Below the pieces are notes generated by a model, which did no database searches, had not been told where the DNA came from, and saw only the letters and a list, made by a program, of their open reading frames with translations. 64,000 nt of DNA, taken from the NCBI GenBank assembly GCA_002007465.1, contig LNAC01000771.1, positions 327,830 through 391,829 on the forward strand. The letters are read 5' to 3'. Below are positions 33,872-45,042 of the stretch, in pieces. The DNA comes from Ailurus styani (taxonomy: Eukaryota; Chordata; Mammalia; Carnivora; Ailuridae). The stretch's first letter is position 1. Every line of letters starts with the position of its first letter. The position numbers were made by a program, and so were the translations under genes.

Positions 33872-35010
33872 TAGGCATATATCAGAGATACTGCAGGTTG
33901 GGTTCCAGGCCAACACAATAAAATGAATATTACAATAAAGGGAGTCAAATGAAATTTTTGGTTTCCCAGTGCATGTAGAAGTTATATTAATATTGTACTG
34001 TAGTCTATTCAATGTTCAATGGCATTATGTCTAAAAATATAATGTATACACTTTAATTAAAAATACTTTATTGCTAAAAATGTTAACCATCACCTGAACT
34101 TTTAGTGATGGTGGTGGGTCTTGCATCATTCACGACTGCTGACTGATCAGGATAGTGATTTCTGAAGATTAGGTGGCTGTGGCAATTTTTAAAAATATGA
34201 CAACAATGAAGTTTGCTGCATTAGTTGGCTCTTCCTTTCATGAATGAGGTCTTTATAGTATGTGATGCTGTTTGACATTTTAGTCACAGTAGAACTTCTT
34301 TTGAAATTGGAGTCAATCCTCTCAAACCCTGTTGATACTTTATCAAATAAATCCATGTAATATTCCAAATCCTTGATTGTCATTTCAACTATCTTCACAG
34401 CACCTTCATCAGAAGTAGATCCCACCACGAGAAACAATTTTCTTTGCTCATCCATAACAAGCAACTCCTCATCTATTAAATTTTATTATGAGATTATAGC
34501 AATTCAGTCACATCTTCAGGCTCCACTTTGATCTCTAGTTCTCTTGCTATTTCCACACCATCTACCGTTACTTCCTCTACTGGTCTTGAAACTCTCAAAG
34601 TCATCAGTGAGTGTTGGAATCGACTTCTTCCAAGCTCCTATTAATGTTGATGGTTTGGCCTCTTCCCATGAATCAGGAATGTTCTTTATTTAGTATGGTG
34701 AACCTTCAGAAGGTTCTCAATTTACTTTGCCCAGATCCTTCAGAGCAATCACTGTATATGGTAGCTATGGCCTTACAAAATGTATTTCTTAAATCATAAG
34801 ACTTGAAAGTCAAAATTACTCCTTGATCCATGGGCTGAAGAATGTACATCAATCTCACTGTATATGTCTATCAGAGCTCTTAGGTGACCAGATAAATTGT
34901 CCATAAGCAGTAATATTTCGAAAGTAATATTTTGGTTAAAATTTGCTTAAAATGTCTTTTTCCATCCCTTCTCTCTCAAGCAAGTCTGTAGTGGGTAGAA
35001 TATCATTGGG
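33872..35010 (-). mobile_element. Tigger1 (pogo-like) DNA transposon, 3' half
   Basis: The right terminal repeat starts at 33872 (taggcatatatcagagatac), followed by the 3' UTR and the C-terminal transposase region in complement. The 5' half of the transposon is absent. The sequence stops at or just before the CAN-SINE at 35011. This remnant keeps the transposase region that the deleted copy at 1019-1497 lacks. Substitutions and indels are dense, so it has long been inactive. Confidence 0.88.
34189..35008 (-). pseudogene. Tigger1 transposase relic (C-terminal part)
   Basis: Translation of the minus strand shows a DDE-type pogo/Tigger transposase core. An LLLMDN segment, the family's 'DNAPGH' motif region, is encoded around 34886-34915. 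After a frameshift, LQPMDQGVI (the region of the third acidic residue) is encoded around 34815-34845. A 91-codon tail, 34189-34464, stays open and ends QTSLLSYF. The N-terminal helix-turn-helix domains are missing, and there are stops and frameshifts between the segments. It is a non-functional relic of a mobile element, not a host gene. Confidence 0.82.
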
Positions 35011-35200
35011 TCTTTTTTTTAGATTATTATTTATTTTTCAGAGAGAGAGGGAGAGAGCAAGCAGAGGGAGAAGCAGGCAGAGGGAGAAGCAGGCTCACTG
35101 CTGAGCAAGGAGACTGATGTGGGACTAGATCCCAGGACACTGGAATCATGACCTGAGCCAAAGTCAGATGCTTAACTGACTGAGCAACCCAGGCATCCCT
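35011..35200 (-). mobile_element. CAN-SINE
   Basis: The tail complement (poly-T, agattattatttatttttc) is followed by GA-rich sequence with a short internal repeat (gcagagggagaagcag, twice). The head complement ctgagcaacccaggcatccc closes it. It sits at the junction of Tigger1 and L1 sequence. No clear duplication was found. Confidence 0.92.
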
Positions 35201-35775
35201 GGAACTTATTTTTTTATCCATTCAGTTCTTCTATGTATTTTAATTGGAAAATTTAATACATTTGTGTTTAAAGTAATTATTGAAAGGTAAGGACTTCTTA
35301 TTGTCAACTTGTTAATTATTTTCTAGTTGTTTTGTAGATTCATTGTTCCCTTTCTTTTTAATCCTGCTGTCCTCTTTGCATGTTTTGATGTCCTTTTGTA
35401 TCAATATGCTTTGACTTATTTATCATGTTCTTTTGTTTAATTACTGTAAGCTTTTCTCTTATAGCTATCTTGAGGCTTACATAAAACATCTTAAAATTAT
35501 AACATCCTATTTTAAGCTGATAACAACTTAACTTCAATAGAATTTACAAATTGTACATTTCTACTACTTCTCCCCATATATTTTAGGTTATTGTTGTTAC
35601 AATGTACATATTTTTATATATTGTGTAACTAATAACAGTTGATTATAGTTATGGGTTTTCTTTTGTTTTGTTTTTTACTATGTTCATTTTTTAAAGTTTT
35701 CAACTAGAGTTGCAAGTGAATTATACACTACTATCATGAAATTACAGAATCTAACTTTGACTATATATTTACTAT
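35201..35775 (-). mobile_element. L1 segment (L1M-type)
   Basis: The plus strand shows 'tttttatccattcagttctt', 'taaagtaattattgaaaggt', 'gttgttttgtagattcattg', 'cttgaggcttacataaaaca' and 'attttaagctgataacaact'. I recognise this as a common complement of an old mammalian L1. It could be the continuation of the L1 at 32778-33871, split by Tigger1 and the SINE, but the consensus positions would need alignment. Confidence 0.65.
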
Positions 35776-36310
35776 TAACAAGAAGAAGAAGAAGATCAAA
35801 ACCATACATAGCTTTGAATATAGCAAATCTTACAACCTCCGCATTTACTACAATTTGCTATAAATATTCAATATCAGAAAAAGCCACTTAAGAAGAACTA
35901 TTCTTCATCTAAAGAGGATGAACCTACAGGAAATGGTAACTTTGAAGAAAGTCAAATTTTAATGTAAAGTTGTTTGAGAATGTATTTTATTTATTTTGTA
36001 TTATTTATTTGACTTACTATCATTAGTCTTATTACATATTATTTTCATTCCTCGAAAGCCTTGGGCGCATGTGTGAAATATAAAAGGAATAATTAAATCT
36101 AATAGTCAAAATCTCCACAAAGGAAAAAAAAATCAATGCAATGCTATTGTTTACAATTTAATTGAAGAAATCACTTAAAACATGTAACAAATTAAAGAAT
36201 TTAATAAGGCTTTCATGCTCGTCTCCAAAATGAGGATGTTATTATAAGCTCCCTACTGTTATTTCTTGTATAGTAACACCATATCTATATTTCTCGTAAT
36301 CTACCACAGT
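35776..36310. other. Unassigned AT-rich sequence
   Basis: It contains a short (AAG)n run at about 35783-35798 and many AT-rich tracts. No exon or family is recognised. Confidence 0.4.
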
Positions 36311-36547
36311 TGTAATTATTTTCTTTTTTTAAAAAGATTTATTTATTCACTTTAATGAGAGTGAGCACATGCAAGTGAGTTGGGAGGGGCAGAGGCAGAG
36401 GGAGAGAAATCCTCAGACTCCCCACTGAACACACATTCTGAATGCAGGGCTCCATCCCAGAACCCCGAGATCATGACCTGAGCTGAAATCAAGAGTCAGA
36501 CACTCAACTGACTGAGCAACCCAGGTGCCTCTGTAATTATTTTCTTT
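36311..36547 (-). mobile_element. CAN-SINE with perfect 16-bp target-site duplication
   Basis: The direct repeat tgtaattattttcttt flanks the body at 36311-36326 and 36532-36547. The body has the tail complement aaaaagatttatttattcac and the head complement gactgagcaacccaggtgcc. Its body is more diverged than the copy at 19874 despite the intact duplication. Confidence 0.95.
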
Positions 36548-36599
36548 CTTTTCATTTTGTGTGTTTTGTTAAATATCTGTTGAAATGTTTAAATGAATG

Positions 36600-36660
36600 C
36601 ATGTGTGTGTGTATAGAATATGTATATATGTGTATGTATATTTGTATACACACACATACA
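36600..36660. repeat. (TG)n/(TA)n-rich simple sequence
   Basis: An irregular alternation of TG, TA and CA dinucleotides. Opposite-strand frames through it are artefacts of the simple sequence. Confidence 0.75.
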
Positions 36661-36707
36661 TTTTTATTTCTGTCTCTAAACTGTGATTTTGGATCCAGAA
36701 GCTTATC

Positions 36708-37582
36708 AAAAGAAAAGGTTGAGCAACTGACATATGAAAAAATTCTCCACATCACAGGGAAATACAAATCAATATCACATGAGATACCACCTCACACCAG
36801 TCAGAATGGCTAAAATTAACAAGTCAGTGTACAACAAGTGTTGGCAAGGATGCAGAGAAAGGGGAACCCTCTTTCACTGTTGGTGGGAATGCAAGCTGGT
36901 ACAGCCATTCTGAAAAAAACAGTACAGGGGTTCCTCAAGAAGTTAAAAATAGAACTACCCTAAGACTCAGCAATTGCACTACTAGGTATTTACCCCAAAG
37001 ATACAGATATAGTGATGCAAAGGGGCACCTGAACCCCAATGTTTATAGCAGCAATGTCCACAATAGCCAAACTGAGGAAAAAGCCGAGATGTCCATCAAC
37101 AGATAAATGGATAAAAAAGATGTGGTATATATATGCAATAGACTATTACACAGCCATTAGAAGGATGAATACTTACCATTTACATCGATGTGGATGGAAT
37201 TGGAGGGTGTTAAGCTGAGTGAAATAAGTCAATCAGAAAGACAATTATCATATGGTTTCACTCATATGTGGAATGTAAGAAACAGAACAAGGATTGTAGG
37301 GGAAGGGAGTGAAAACTTGATGGGAAGTCATCAGAGAGGGAAAAAAGCCATGAGACTCTCAACTGTCAGAAATAAACTGGGGGTTGCTGAAGGAGAAGGA
37401 GGTGTGGGGGGGATGGGGTAATTGGGTGATGGACATTAAGGAGGGCATGTGATGTCATGAGCGCTGGGTGTTATATGCAATTGATAAATTATTGAACACC
37501 ACATCTGAAACTGACAATGTACTATATGTTGGTTAATTGAATTTAAATTTAAAAAAAAAAAGAAGAAGAAAAGAAAAGGTTG
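36708..37582 (+). mobile_element. Recent carnivore L1, 5'-truncated, with perfect 14-bp target-site duplication
   Basis: The body at 36722-37568 carries the ORF2 C-terminal region (gagataccacctcacaccag, then tgttggtgggaatgcaagct, then gtggatggaattggagggtg). It then has the 3' UTR and the carnivore L1 end (actatatgttggttaattga) with an A-rich tail of (AAG)n type. aaaagaaaaggttg is repeated exactly at 36708-36721 and 37569-37582. ORF2 keeps long recognisable stretches but has stops, so it is inactive. Confidence 0.93.
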
Positions 37583-38689
37583 TCTCTAAATACCCTGATC
37601 GTGGGGCTCCCTTCCATTTGCCTGATGTTTGATTAAAGAAGCACTTCATTTTAGTTAGCAACTTCTGCATCTTGCCATTAAAGCACTTTTCTTCTTAAAG
37701 AATTGAATGAAATCTTTTTGAAGGAGCAGAGCAGCAGCTTCTGTCCCCGACAGGAAGCATGCTATCAGATGTCAGTTGCCGTGTTCCCAAACTAAGCCTA
37801 CCTGCCCTGGATAAGGATCCTCCTGGTCCTTGCTTAAATCTGTTCTGCCTATAATGTAGGCCTTATACTCTGAGAGTTGGCACTTTGCATTCACTGTCCA
37901 CATTTTGTTGATTTCAGCTCAGCAGTCTGACCAAAGCTTCTGCGCAGCCCACTGGTTGTGAGTTAAAGAGCAAAGAAAAGGAAAGCCACGGAGTGATGGA
38001 GGCGAGGTGTATCCTTGGTTTTGAGCTCTCTTCTTCCTTGGAATCTGATGGATTCCTTGAGTTGTTTCTGCCTTCTCCATACCTACACTGCAAGGTTGGA
38101 CTTATTTGGAGTGTAGTCCAGGGCCAGCAGCAGAGTAAGTGCTCAATAAATGGGTGGATGGACGGATCAATGGATGGATGAAAAGAAGAGAAGGAAGGAG
38201 GAAGGTAGGAAGAAATTGAACACTATTTCTCTCATATTGAAACACACCTTTCTGCCTGGGTTTCCTCTGGCTGATCTTCTCTGTCTCTCTCTGTCATTAT
38301 CTACATATCCTTCTCTCCAGCTCTGGGTCCTCTTTGTGTCTTTCTTCTCCATTCTTTGATTCCTACATTTTTGTGGATTTCCTATAGGATTCTCCTGGCC
38401 TCCCTATAGAATCTGGGTCCTGCATTGCCAAATCCCAATCAAACATTCTTCTTAATGCATCTGCCATGTCCTCAAAACAAATATAGCTATTGCCAAATTA
38501 ATCACTTTTTTGTTTTTGTTTTTGTTTTTTTACCCCTAACGTCTCCAAATCCCTATGCATATCATTATCTTTTTGTGTACCTGGGCTTGAAATCTCATAG
38601 TTATCTTTGTCTGTTGTCTCCCCTTTGCCTGGTTCTAGTTGTCTTGGCCCTTGTTGTGCCCCTGCTCACCCCCAGGCCCCAGCTCGATC
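37583..38689. other. Unassigned sequence with (GGAT)n and (TTTTTG)n tracts
   Basis: It contains a degenerate GGAT/GATG repeat at about 38151-38180, then purine-rich sequence to about 38215, and a (TTTTTG)n tract at about 38507-38531. No exon is recognised. Confidence 0.45.
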
Positions 38690-38875
38690 TTTCCTCTTAC
38701 TCTGTGTTCATTGTGTAGCAATTGTTTTCTAAGCAGGCTTCCAGACTCCATTTCCTTCCCGCTAAAGTTGATACTATCCACTGAAGAACAATTAATTTTC
38801 CCAAATTACTTCTCTGTTCATGTTACTCTCTGATTTAAAAATCTCCAGTGACTCGTTATGGCTTAAGGCAGTGGT
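38690..38875 (+). mobile_element. L2 LINE remnant, tentative
   Basis: The segments 'gcaggcttccagactccatt' and 'gttactctctgatttaaaaa' with 'tctccagtgactcgttatgg' resemble the L2 block that continues '..cactcccctgcttaaaaccctccaatggctc'. Confidence 0.5.
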
Positions 38876-41196
38876 TTCCCAGAATTTTAGATATGATAGA
38901 GCAGTAAATAAAGCAATTAGAAAAAAAACCAAAACTAGAAAGAAAAAATCAGGGAGCGAAATCTCTTCTTTTATTTCTCCTAGTAAAGTCATTTTAGAAG
39001 TCACTGTTTGTGGTAGCTATCATTACATTTAGGAAAAGATGTTTTAATCCTAAAAAGGGGCAAAGTAGTTTGTGGGATAATATTTGCCTAATAATCTACC
39101 TGCTTTGGGGTTTTATTGTGGAATTTTATTAATGTAAAGCTTATGCCATATTAGATATCATGGCGAGCTCTTACTATCTTAACATATTCTTTTTGTAATC
39201 CAAATCTCAATAAAAGTGGCCATATTTAACTGAAAAAAATAAAAAGTAGGAATGGCCATCTCGGAATAGAAGACAACCTTTTAAATAGGAAATAGCACTT
39301 TTAGGAAAGCTCACACCTTTGGTCATTTTTATCTCCTGTTCCTTGGACTGGTGGTCATATGGGCCCTGCAACAGCAGGTACTGTCCAGTCCCATGGAGCC
39401 TTTAGTGCTCTCATTGGCCGCTGCCCAGTCTGATCATTTCTGAGCCCTGGCCATTTTACCTGAAAGGCATATGACATGCTGCCTCACCACTTTAGGTCTG
39501 CTTCCTCCTCTTTAAAATGGAGAGTTTGAAATTGACTATAATGAAGTTTCTTCCAGTCCTAAAGTCTATATGGTTGATTGATTGATTTACCTAGTCAAAG
39601 GTAATAGCTGTATTCATTAACTCTGGTTTTCTGTGTACATAAACTTAAATTAAAATGTTGAGGATTATAGGCAAGGATTTTCCCATCAGAGGATGACAGA
39701 TAAATCAAAATGTAAAATTGAAACTCTTTTTTATTAACACCTGGTTAGCTTGACATCTGTAAATCGGGAAAGCAGGGAACATCATGAGTGAAATGGGACA
39801 AGATGATGAAAATACTCATTTAATGCACAGCAGTTTAGCGTGAGGGGAAAAAACAAAATGAAACCATCACTGATACCATAAGAGAATATCTTCCCTCCCA
39901 TTTCATTTAGCTGTGAAAGAACCATTGATTTAACTCACACTGTTATCAATCCTTTTGATTTGGCTTTGTTTACCTTCCCATTCTGACAGAGGCAGAGTTC
40001 AAACTGAGGTAGCCATGACCAAAAAAAGAGGGGATGATCAATCAATCATATCAGTCCATATTTTTAGGCAGAGGAATTATGAAGCTTGTGATCCCTACTC
40101 TTGGCAGAAGGATGCTATCTCATGAGTTTATTTCGTATACTTTCAGTGCTACCCAGGACGACCCAAATGAAAAATGAGCGTAGACAAACATGCACAGAGT
40201 CTGCACCTGCAGAACACAAGTACTTGTTAACCCTATAAATTCCACCACAACTGATCTATTTTGAAAAATTCCCTACCGTTCCATGTATGTAAGGAACAGG
40301 TTTTTGAGCTTGAAATGTGTAACTGGAGTATATTCATGTGTGGATTCCCAAGCCCACGGACCAATTATTGCTTCAGATCCATTTAGTGTAACGGAGGGTT
40401 TCACAAATACTTCTTTGATATTGACATCAGAATCAAATTGATGGATGGATTCATAAAAGAAAGATGTTTGTCATTTCCAGTTTTATGTCTCCTTGACAAA
40501 GGCACTGTTGATTCAAAATTAAACCCCGTCTCAAACTCTTTTTGTCATTCCTGACTGCAGATCACATCTTGCCTCTTAAAAGTCATTTCCTATTATGCTG
40601 TGCATCCACATCCCCTGGCTCTTGTGGCTGAAGGGAGGGACCCCTGGATAACTCTCTCCAAATGCGGAAGTGGAATTCTCAATTTTGATGTGGGCAGACA
40701 ATATGCTGGTCATTAGTGATGCTTGACTGAGTGTCCAGAAGGAACCATTAGGTGGGTGCAATGCTGGGAAGAGTCCATTAGCACCCAGCTGCCAGCAATG
40801 GTTTGGTATGTGGAGCATGCTATATGTTCACAGCCTGGGAATTGTACCTCTCTCAAAATCCTGCAGATGGCTTAGAAAGCAGCAAAGATGTGTCATATTC
40901 CACAATCACTTAGATATTTTATCCCTAAAATGCCAAAAAGACAGGAGAGAAATGAAAATTGTGGTCTCCCCATACATTAGGTATACATGGAGCTTGTTTA
41001 GAAACATCAGATGAATGACCAAATGTTGTTATCTTTATGAACATATAGAGAATCATATGTAAGCTTGACTTTCCCCATATAATAGGATATTGTTAGATGC
41101 AAACTCATACTTTAAAAATTATTCATGAGCTAAATAAAAAAATAACCATAATAATGATGTATCAAAATGTCAGGATGCTTGCTTTCCATGGTCTTA
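38876..41196. other. Unassigned block
   Basis: About 2.3 kb with no confidently recognised repeat. A weak MIR-like match (cctctttaaaatggagag, then cttccagtcctaaagtctat) lies at about 39507-39570. Frames at 40576-41014 overlap on opposite strands without domain support. Confidence 0.4.
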
Positions 41197-41222
41197 AAAG
41201 AGCATCTTTTTATTATTTTTTT

Positions 41223-41434
41223 AGACTTTATTTATTTAGGGCGCCTGGGTGGCTCAGTGGGTTAAAGCCTCTGCTTTTGGCTCAGGTCATGATCTCAGGG
41301 TCCTGGGATCGAGGCCCATATCGGGCTCTCTGCTCGGCAGGGAGCCTGCTTCCTCCTCTCTCTCTGCCTCNNNNNNNNNNNNNNNNNNNNNNNNNNAAAG
41401 AAATAAAATCTTAAAAAAAAGACTTTATTTATTT

Positions 41435-41435
<1 letters not shown>
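41223..41435 (+). mobile_element. Young CAN-SINE nested in older SINE, with assembly gap
   Basis: The body at 41239-41419 starts gggcgcctgggtggctcagtg-like sequence and belongs to the mustelid-type subfamily. agactttatttattta is repeated at 41223-41238 and 41420-41435, formed from the tail of the outer SINE. The pyrimidine-rich part is replaced by 26 Ns at 41371-41396. Confidence 0.95.
41371..41396. other. Assembly gap (26 N)
   Basis: A run of 26 undetermined bases falls exactly in the CT-rich part of the nested SINE. It is a sequencing or assembly artefact caused by low-complexity repeats, so the true length is unknown. Confidence 0.99.
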
Positions 41436-41482
<47 letters not shown>

Positions 41483-41676
41483 ATGAGGTGGGGAGGGTCA
41501 GAAGAAGAAGCAGACTCCCCGCTGAGCAGGGAGCCCAATGCAGGCTCAATCCTGGAACTCCAAAGGTAGTCGCTTAACCAATTGAGCCACCCAAGTGCCC
41601 CCAAAGAGTATCTCTTTTGTCTCCTGTGCCTCCCATCTCATTTTCAGGCATTTTCAACAAGGAGATGAGAGATCGT

Positions 41677-42142
41677 ATTAGTCAGGGTTCTCTCAAGAAA
41701 CAGAATAAATAAGAATCAATATATATGAAGAGATTTTAGTATGAGGAATTGGCTCGTGCAGTTATGGAGGTTGAGAAAAACCATGATCTGCTGTTCTGCA
41801 AGCTGGACACCCAGGAAAGCCAGTGGTATAGTTCCATCCTGAGTCTGAAGACCTCCTTTGAGTCCAGAGGAATTAGTGGTCTAAATCCAAATCCAAGAGC
41901 AGATGACCAATAAGCAAGCAGGAAGCAAAAAGGAGCATATTTCTCCTTTCTCCATCTTTTTGTTCTATTTAGGCCCTCAATGGATTAGATGGTGCCTACC
42001 CAAGTTGGGAAGGCAAACCACTTTACTGAAGGTACTGATTCAAATGCTGATCTCATCCAAAACACTCCCACAGGCACACCCAGAAATCATGTTTAATCTG
42101 GGCACCTGTAGGCCCAGTCTACTTGACCCATAAAATTCCCCC
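41677..42142. mobile_element. Old interspersed repeat, family not named
   Basis: The stretch starts 'attagtcagggttctctcaa', followed by 'gaaacagaataaataag', then 'ggaattggctcgtgcagtta' and 'caagctggacacccaggaaa'. It ends 'ttgacccataaaattccccc'. I recognise it as a dispersed mammalian repeat of the 'attagtcagggttctccagagaaacag' type, but I cannot assign it confidently to L1 3' UTR, LTR or DNA element. Confidence 0.6.
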
Positions 42143-44174
42143 ACCGTCATCTACCAGTGTATGTCCATGAGCTACCCACAATCTGTCATGGGTCTGTTGC
42201 TCTCCGTTTTGTGCATTATGATCTCTCCCACTTTCTGCATTCTGGCTCTGTGTGATCCTTTGTCTCCTGCAGACCTCTCTGTGCCTGCATTTTTTAGGCT
42301 GTGTTTGTCTCTCTTTGCTGCCCACAGTGAGTGGAGCATGGACAGGAAGGAGGGACGGTGCATCTGTAAGAGAACTGGGTATGGAGGGCGGGGCAGACTG
42401 GTTTGGGAAAAGTTCTGTTCATGGGTTGCTTGTCACTCCACGTTTTGATTCAGGCAATTCACTGTAAATTAAAGTCATTCAGTTGGAAAGAGAGATCCAT
42501 TATAAGGTCTCAGACATACAGGGAAAGCTATAAGACCCAGTCGCAGAAAGACAGGACATGGGGTGTGTTCATTGACCTCAGCAGTGGTAGCTCATAAAAT
42601 TTTCCGGCATGTTTCACCATGAATAAAATTTATCTAGATTCCTTCATGTCTAGTGGTTTCTATCTGGCTACTTAGTTGCTTATCCCATTCCAAATTCCCC
42701 AGGGAGAATCTGATCCAGCCCACCCTTTGTCTCATTAGGCCAAAGTTGCTGGCCAGACTATGGATGGCTCCTTTCCAATGAAGGGCAGCACTTGGCCAGT
42801 CAACTGTGCTGGAACAAATGCATGACCACTTGACTGCACTCAAGTCAGTGCAGAGGACTGCAGCCTCTAGAACGAAGTCGACTCTTTGAGAAGTCTGGGC
42901 ATGCAGAGCACATGTAATTACATAATCCAGAGCCATGTTATCTGTCACAGTGGGGTAGACCAGATTTCCCAGTCATAGAGCTTATTGGTGGTGAGGGAAT
43001 GTCCCCAAAGTGTGCAATTGCCTGAGCTGGGACTTTAAGAAAAGACTGCAAAATTGGGAAATCTGACATATTTTCATGGGTTTTTTTCCACATCTGCTTT
43101 AGCCCCTTTTTTCCTTAACCTCATTGAAACACTCTCCTTTAATACTGGGCTAAGAAAATGCAATAAGCATATACCTGTTGCAAACACACTGAATAAACCA
43201 TGAAAAAATTTGGGAGCGGAAGACAGTATTTCAGAGTTTGTGATTATTACATTTGTGGACTTAGAGATGAAAGACAAACATTAGATAAGAAAAACTATAC
43301 TAAATGGGAAATGCAGAAAACATGTGTCAGAGCCAGGAGGAGCTTACAGGTGTGTACCAGAGCCAATGTCATTATCAATCCCCTGAAGTTTGAATTAATA
43401 TAGCAAGGGATTTAGGAAACTGTGGTCAAGGATAATATTAGCTAAATGTAATTTGCATGGACAAGGAATGGAGAAGACTTCATTACCCATATAGATGCAG
43501 GCTTCAATTTCACAGTGGTGTAATTTTAATAGTTCCTGAGTGCTGAAAATGCTGTCAGGCTTGTGCCTAACCTATAGATTTGAATATTGTTCTTATCGTA
43601 TTTAAAGCAACCCGTCGGATTTCTGGAACAACACTTTTGTTTTCCATCTTTGTCCACTCACAGCTATCTTGGAAGTACTTTTCCTTAAAAACAAACATGA
43701 ATTTTGCACAAAATGGTTAATAAAAACAGAAGAGGCATAGATTTTTCTGTTACCCAAAATTAAATACCTTTGAGGCTAAGTCTGAAGACTGCCTCTGAAC
43801 TTAAATATTTTCAGTCTGAACCAGACATTTCTAAATGTCTTCTGCTGGAATCACTCCACATTACACATATCACAAAACCTTATTACTTCCAAATTCAAAC
43901 TCTTGTTAAAATTTGTATCACTCTAGTAGTTTTATATCAGTAGGAACCCTGGTGATGTTGAGTGATTTTAAGGTAATTGAAGCATATTTATTTTAACAGG
44001 CATTGTAATCTGGCAGCCAGTGAAGCGAATACAGGAGTATTGTAGCAAATGGGGATATTGAATGGCTTATCACCAAGACTGCAATAATCAAATGCATTAA
44101 AGGCACACAGTGGAAACCAGGTATGATGGCTCTGAGGAACCTCTCAGGACACCCACACATCCTTTTGGCTCTGT
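42143..44174. other. Unassigned unique block
   Basis: About 2 kb without a recognised repeat. Multiple overlapping short frames on both strands at 42119-42948 share the same DNA and do not support a gene. It is a candidate for comparative conservation analysis. Confidence 0.4.
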
Positions 44175-44790
44175 AGGCAGCACAGCACAGTGATTAAGAA
44201 CATGGATTGTGGACCCAGGCTGCCTGGCTCTGCACTTACCACCAGGTGTCCTTGAGCAAGGGAAAGGGCTTTCATGGCTGTATTGGTTTTCTGTGGCTTC
44301 CAAGATGAATTTTATATGCTGGGTAGTGTAAAACAAGAGAAATTTATTTTCTCACAGTTCAAAGGGCCACAGGTCTGAAATCAAGGGGTTGGCAGGATTG
44401 TATTCTGGAGGCTCTGAGGGAAAACCCACTGCCTGCCTCTATCCCAGCTCCTGGTGGTGGCCCATGTTCCTTGGCCTGCCCTTACATCTCCTCCAGTTTC
44501 TGCCACCATCTTCACACATCCCCACCCTAAACCAGTATCCTCTCTTCTCCATCCTCTCTTCAGTTTACATGAACCAAGACCCTATCTTTAAATCAGGTGA
44601 CCTTCTGAAATTCCTGGTGGACATGAATTCAGGGGAGAGAGTCACACTTCAACCCAGTACAGTTTCCTTAACTGTAAAGTGTGGCTGCGAAGAATGTCTG
44701 CCTCATAGGTTGTTGTAATGGAGGTAGAGGGCTTAGAACAGTACTTTGTACCTGGTAAGCAGTGTGTATGTTTAGCTTTTCATTAGAGTT
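44175..44790 (+). mobile_element. MIR SINE split by an LTR insertion
   Basis: The first part, 44175-44278, starts ggcagcacagcacagtgatt and runs through gcctggctctgcacttacc and the gtccttgagcaag core. The second part, 44662-44790, resumes with tttccttaactgtaaagtg and continues ttagaacagtactttgtacc. Together they cover most of a MIR in plus orientation. Confidence 0.82.
44279..44661 (-). mobile_element. MaLR-type solo LTR (MLT1/MST group)
   Basis: The plus strand begins tgtattggttttctgtggct, then gagaaatttattttctcaca, and ends in cagtaca. This is the complement of an ERVL-MaLR LTR with TG..CA ends. It interrupts a MIR. It is an ancient solo LTR with no coding sequence. The 109-codon frame at 44389-44718 is LTR plus MIR. 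No 5-bp duplication is preserved. Confidence 0.75.
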
Positions 44791-44943
44791 GTGAGTAAAA
44801 AGATCACACTGAACTAAATAAACATAAGTTCATTTTTATTTGTCATAGAATCCTTTGCAGGTACATTTATAAGAATATCACCTTTCCCTGTAATACCAAG
44901 TATCTTCCTCCCTCTTTTCTCCTTTCTTTACAAACTGCCCATT

Positions 44944-44945
44944 AA

Positions 44946-45008
<63 letters not shown>

Positions 45009-45042
45009 GAGAAGAAGAAGAGAAGAAAGAAAAAAAAAAAGA
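44944..45042. repeat. (GAAA)n tetranucleotide microsatellite and purine tract
   Basis: About sixteen GAAA units run from 44944 to 45008. A (GAA)n/poly-A purine tract continues to about 45042. All purine bases lie on this strand. Opposite-strand frames encode Phe/Leu/Ser-rich runs that are artefacts. Confidence 0.97.

Larger units (their letters stand above)
41197..41617 (-). mobile_element. CAN-SINE split by a younger CAN-SINE
   Basis: The outer element runs 41207-41222 and 41420-41602. It has a long (GA)n run at 41442-41481 and the head complement attgagccacccaagtgccc. Its own duplication is aaagagcatctttt / aaagagtatctctt, at about 41197 and 41603. The inner plus-strand SINE entered its tail. 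Confidence 0.92.

Noticed and set aside
41097..41414. 105-codon frame containing undetermined residues
   Set aside because: It is a translation of the nested CAN-SINE through the N gap.
44389..44718. 109-codon frame resembling a protein
   Set aside because: It is a translation of the MaLR LTR running into the second half of a MIR.
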